From Polytrichum commune (lineage: Eukaryota; Streptophyta; Polytrichopsida; Polytrichales; Polytrichaceae): 64,000 bases of DNA. Shown here piece by piece: positions 59,801 to 64,000 of this stretch. Within the stretch, counting starts at the first letter, position 1. Each line of letters opens with the position of its first letter. The notes beneath the pieces were generated by a model. It saw only the letters and a list, made by a program, of their open reading frames with translations. It did not search any database and had not been told where the DNA came from. Both the position numbers and the translations under genes were made by a program. Location of the stretch: positions 44,082,001 through 44,146,000 of the forward strand of contig OX485804.1 in the NCBI GenBank assembly GCA_950295325.1, in the 5' to 3' direction.

Positions 59801-61424
59801 AGCAAAAACATGACCAACACGAGGAGAATTGGGAAAGGAGTTGGTAAAGACCACGATGAACACCAAGGAGAAGATGAGGAGTAAAAGGGGGGCCACAAAC
59901 ATTGGAAAACTAAACACTAGAAAATGCTTAGATTCCAATATTAGAATAATACATATGTGGTTACTAAAAGTAGATTGAACGTCCATATAATCTTATAGTT
60001 AGAAAAATCCAAGAATCAGATAATAATCATGTTATTTTTTTACTTCACATATTATATAAAGGGGGAACTTAGAGGCTCTATCGTACTTCATTTGGCCTTG
60101 TATCCATTTTATTTGAAGTGTCAAAATGAAGCAATTTGAGACTTGAGGCAATTTGTAACTTGAAAACTTGTGAAGCAATTTCAAAGTGTAAAGCACCTTT
60201 GAGGTTAAGGCAAATTCAATCCGCGAGCTCATATGTGGACCCATAGCATGATAAAAAGTTCTAAAAGATGGAGAAGCCTCACTTATTACATATATCCTTT
60301 CTAAAGAGATTGCCCTCGGTATGATAGTCCTAATTTTGCATTTTCAAATGAATAGACATGCTATATTCTAGAAGAGAATGATCAATTTAGGAAGCATAGT
60401 CATCTTGTACGTTAGGTAGTCTTACGTTGGGATGGGTGCCTTCATTGGATGTTTGACCATGCATGTACTATAAGTGTTAGATAAAGAATTGCAAGGAACA
60501 AAAATAGCCAATTGCATATCGGATGAAAAACTATACACTCGCATGCACGCACACAAATACGGAAAAAGGTTCAAGTTATAGCCTAAGACGCAACAACCCC
60601 TTTAGCAAACCCATCCAAAATTTTCAAATCGGACAAAAAAAGGGGAAAAATCTAAGAAGAAAATGAAAGATACACTGGAACTTTACGACTCCTCCCCCTT
60701 TAGGCCATGTTTATTAAAACACATTTCCTGAGAAGACAAACATCATGTACAAAATCATTCAAAATACTTGTAGCGTATTAAAAGTAGCACTGTAAAATAA
60801 CCCTAATGGATGATGAAAAAGTAATGACAAATGCATGTAGTGCCTCCTAACATTAGCATAGAATGTATTGTATACAATTCCCACCGTCTGCGCCAAGGGC
60901 TGAAAATATGCTATTTCATGCTGTAGTAAATTGGTGTACATGTTGGGGAATTTGGGCTAGGGATTTGTGTGTGTATGCTTATTCATTTAAAAGGTGAAAA
61001 CGTAGTGAATTCTATAAAATATTGTCAATGATTGTATTTGGATTATTTGACTTCGAAGATAACACCAGTTCATTGGAAAAAACTAGTTCCAACCTTGTAG
61101 AAGACTTGTTTTTACTAGAACCTCTTCATTTGTGATGAAAAGTTTTACATGGATGTCACGAATCCTAATATGGGAACTCGGGGCAAAGTTTTATGACGTG
61201 GACCATGGGGGAGGGTGAAAACATAAATAAACATGTAAACACTATCAATGACCACAAACATGAGACTAACGATGTGTTGCAAGACTGATCCATCTCCCCC
61301 ACATCCATATCACAATCACATAATGTGGCCCCAACACCAATATTCTCACCATCACCCCCACCCTCCACATGTATCCCTTGTATCCCTTGTATCCCATGGC
61401 TTTGGAACCAATACCAACACCACA

Positions 61425-61461
<37 letters not shown>

Positions 61462-61590
61462 CCCCACCTTCGAACTTTCATTTCTCATTTACACACACCT
61501 ACTACTCTAGCCAACTCACGTGCCATGTAGAACTCTACAAGCATCGTTCCTTTAAAGCAAGAGAGATAATTTTATGCACACGTACCAATG
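59801..61590. other. No gene seen
   Basis: The left end may still contain LINE sequence. A (CT)n tract of about 30 bp lies at 61431-61459; a CCTTGTATCC triplet-like word repeats at 61376-61393. Open frames there are low-complexity. Confidence 0.4.
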
Positions 61591-61599
61591 CATATGCAA

Positions 61600-63460
61600 T
61601 CAAATGGGTAGGTTGAGGTCTAGTCCACCCACCAAACTCCCAAACAATCATGAAAGTCCTCCACTAAGCATGTATGGATGCACACACCAACCTTGATGCA
61701 CTCGCAGTCCTAGTTCTCCCGCATGAAGATTGGTACAACAAGAGACACCCCCTCATCGGGCCCCGCCCCTACACACAAGTACTCACACACCTCAAACCCA
61801 CACTCTCACATACTCCCCCACAAGCAAGCTTCCCAACGCACCTCGTGAAGACCAAGCCCAAAACCATCACATCATAGGCGTCCAACAAATGGCCACCCCC
61901 ACCATCTTACCCATCTTCATAGAGAGATTCCAATATTGCTTAGAAACCGCCCTATATTGCAATGAACTCTCCCTCGTGCAAAACCTTAGCCCCTTAACCA
62001 TGCCCGCCAAGGTCAACATATTCAAAAGATGGTGGAACACCCCTTCAACCACCAACCATCAAGAACACCCACCCCTACCACCCACTATCAATACCCCTTC
62101 ATAGAAATCACCTTTAAAGTACCCCACTTCCCATGTACACTGCACAAAAAGACAATTCTTCCCACCACCCAACAAGGTAAAGAAGGCGCATTCAAACTCA
62201 TAATATACCACCCCGCAACTAATATACAACATGCCTATCAACTACCCGACAACCAAATCATCATGAGAGCTAAACTTGTTGCCATTTTTGCAATCCTCCA
62301 CGTTACCAAGGACAACCAAATACATGCATACATCCTAATTGCTCTTCCAAGCCATAATCTGACACCTCTCGTACCAAACCACATGATTCACGTTCCAAAA
62401 AATATAGGTACACTAATGCACTCTAAAAAAAAAATGAAACTATCAACAAACAAACGAAGTTTGGGGCCAACAAATCAACCCCACCATACATATTAGCCAC
62501 ACCATCCCCTTTTGGCACTCCAAAATACTCACTAAACACCCACACAACACACCCATCCAACACCTCAAACCATACATACAAAATGATTACACAAGCCAAC
62601 TCATAATCGCAATCTTCCCCCAATACCCCTATGTCGCGTAATGGCGTAACAATCCCTAAGTTCGCTCAACCATCTCCAACTACATCTAGATGTCATCATA
62701 ATGCACACATGCTCAAAACACACAGACACACTCAAACTGTGATATGGACAAGCCATGTTGAACCAACATAAACACACTATTTGCCCACTTCTACACCCAA
62801 TTCTCATCCCCCTGCGCAACCTATGCCCATTATAAGCCAATAACGCATGCCTACACATCCTCTTTGTGTGCACTAACCTCACAATCAATCACCTCCACAC
62901 AACAAGACACAACAATGCAATTTCGCAAATCCAAAAACTCCTATCCCATTCCGATTCACAAAACACAGTCCTTGCCCCTTGACTACTACCCATGCATTCA
63001 CCCAACATGCACATGCTAGTGTCTTGTGAGACTCAAACATGACATCGTTGTCATCATCGCCACCATCACCTTCCAAGAATACCACCCTTTACACTACTCA
63101 AAACTATAGTGTACATTTGATTGATTTCATTTTTTGCCACGACTGCAACCCCACCATGTCAATCCAACACAAACAACTCATATACCAACTACAAGTCGAC
63201 ACACTAGAAAATAGCGGATGGTACGTCAGCCTCATTATCCTCACGACATGCATCAAAGACGGAATCCATGCCAACATTATTACCAAACTATTTTGAACAT
63301 TGCTATATCCCGTCCAACCTACACATGCATGCATGCAATTAATCCACATAATAGCCACTTAATACTTGACCACCATAACACTCAATCCCAAGGTACACAC
63401 AAAAACATCCAAAGCAACTTATGTATCACCCCTTATCATATTTAGACATTGAAAGAGACC
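61600..63460 (+). pseudogene. A/C-rich LINE-like relic with a possible RNase H block
   Basis: The plus strand is rich in A and C and poor in G for almost 2 kb. In the frame 62029-62496 the piece YQLPDNQIIMRAKLVAIFAI resembles the start of a LINE-type RNase H (usual pattern: T-RAEL-AI-AIL), followed by HVTKDNQIHAYIL where a D-S would be expected. A shifted frame near 62525-62620 (HPHNTPIQHLKPYIQ, SQLIIAIFPQ) could continue it. Frames are broken. The catalytic residues are not clearly kept. This is a tentative call. Confidence 0.35.
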
Positions 63461-63547
63461 ACCTCTAACATGAGGCAATAGCACTTGTCTCATAGCCCTG
63501 CTCAGTAAACCCCTTCAATATTGCATACAAGCTCACATCCATTATGA

Positions 63548-63580
63548 AGGTGAAATCTATCTATCTATCCATCTATCATT
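63548..63580. repeat. CTAT microsatellite
   Basis: ATCTATCTATCTATCCATCT, short imperfect tetranucleotide repeat. Confidence 0.7.
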
Positions 63581-63714
63581 AAATAGCGTGTGGAGACACA
63601 AAAGGAGCTTTGTGAGTGGCTATGTTACTACAATGTGAGGATATGTGAGTGCACTTTTTTTTACCATTGTACTTTATATTCTACTTTTATTATTGTCCAA
63701 TATTATTATCACTG

Positions 63715-63950
63715 TTTTAATAAAGGTACACTAAATATGATACTTAATGTCACCAATTCTAATTGTCTTGTCAATACTAATTGTAAACCGCAGTATAGTG
63801 TCACCAAAACTAAAGGTTAACCCAACATTACTTGTCATTCCTTGTAAATTATTTGGGGGATTATCGATTTGCAATGTTGCAATTATTGTCACGTACCAAG
63901 TGATTTTTCATCCAAATTTCAATCATCCATGACAATATTTCATCACAAGT
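63715..63950 (-). repeat. Dispersed repeat S, copy S2
   Basis: Reverse complement of 9958-10180: for example GTTTACAATTAGTATTGA, ACAAGGAATGACAAGTAATG and GATGAAATATTGTCA when read on the minus strand. The window ends 50 bp later, so its full extent is unknown. Confidence 0.6.
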
Positions 63951-64000
63951 TGCTGACAATATTTGTTCACTTGTTCATAAGAAGTGTCATCCAAAAAGTA

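Noticed and set aside
1-64000. tRNA, rRNA and organellar genes
   Set aside because: I looked for tRNA-like TTCGA arms with paired stems and for rRNA words and found none that hold up.

Overview
The window is nuclear DNA of a land plant. The support is one clearly recognisable plant gene (an RHIP1-type gene of 8 exons with GT-AG introns), several plant transposon superfamilies, and three units of the plant telomere motif TTTAGGG. I cannot name the species. The sequence is AT-rich, poor in genes and full of old transposon debris, as in large repeat-rich plant genomes.

Only about the first 8 kb looks genic. The 3' end of a SWIM zinc-finger gene of Mutator-transposase type runs rightward (<1-1817). 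It converges on a leftward RGS1-HXK1-interacting protein 1 (RHIP1)-like gene, which I could rebuild as 8 exons and 228 residues (8046-3138). The 5' flank of the RHIP1 gene is itself part of a dispersed repeat (called R here). A Harbinger-type MITE sits 184 bp upstream of its start codon.

From 8.2 kb to the end I find no gene that I trust. The contents, left to right, are: R repeats with nested MITEs (8.1-11.3 kb); a decayed hAT transposase (11.9-14.0 kb); a 2.2-kb minisatellite (14.2-16.4 kb); a 35-bp minisatellite (17.2-17.8 kb); more R repeats (18.3-20.0 kb); two copies of an LTR-like repeat called L (20.7-22.8 and 28.2-32.5 kb), the first carrying a 1.2-kb TG...CA insert and the second a 3.4-kb insert; two blocks of a PIF/Harbinger transposase (24.2-24.6 and 27.6-28.1 kb); a MITE with long inverted ends and a possible 9-bp target duplication (35.1-35.5 kb); a Copia gag-protease-integrase relic (35.9-37.0 kb); a tandem array (38.1-38.9 kb); a LINE 3' fragment (39.4-40.3 kb); a (CT)n-bearing tandem array (45.7-46.4 kb); three layers of nested insertions (53.2-54.2 kb); a larger LINE relic (57.1-59.8 kb); and an A/C-rich LINE-like stretch (61.6-63.5 kb).

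MITEs with TTA or TAA duplications, and the Harbinger transposase remains that could have moved such elements, occur in the same window. All protein calls come from motif recognition by eye. No database search was run, and boundaries marked approximate were judged by comparing copies within the window.
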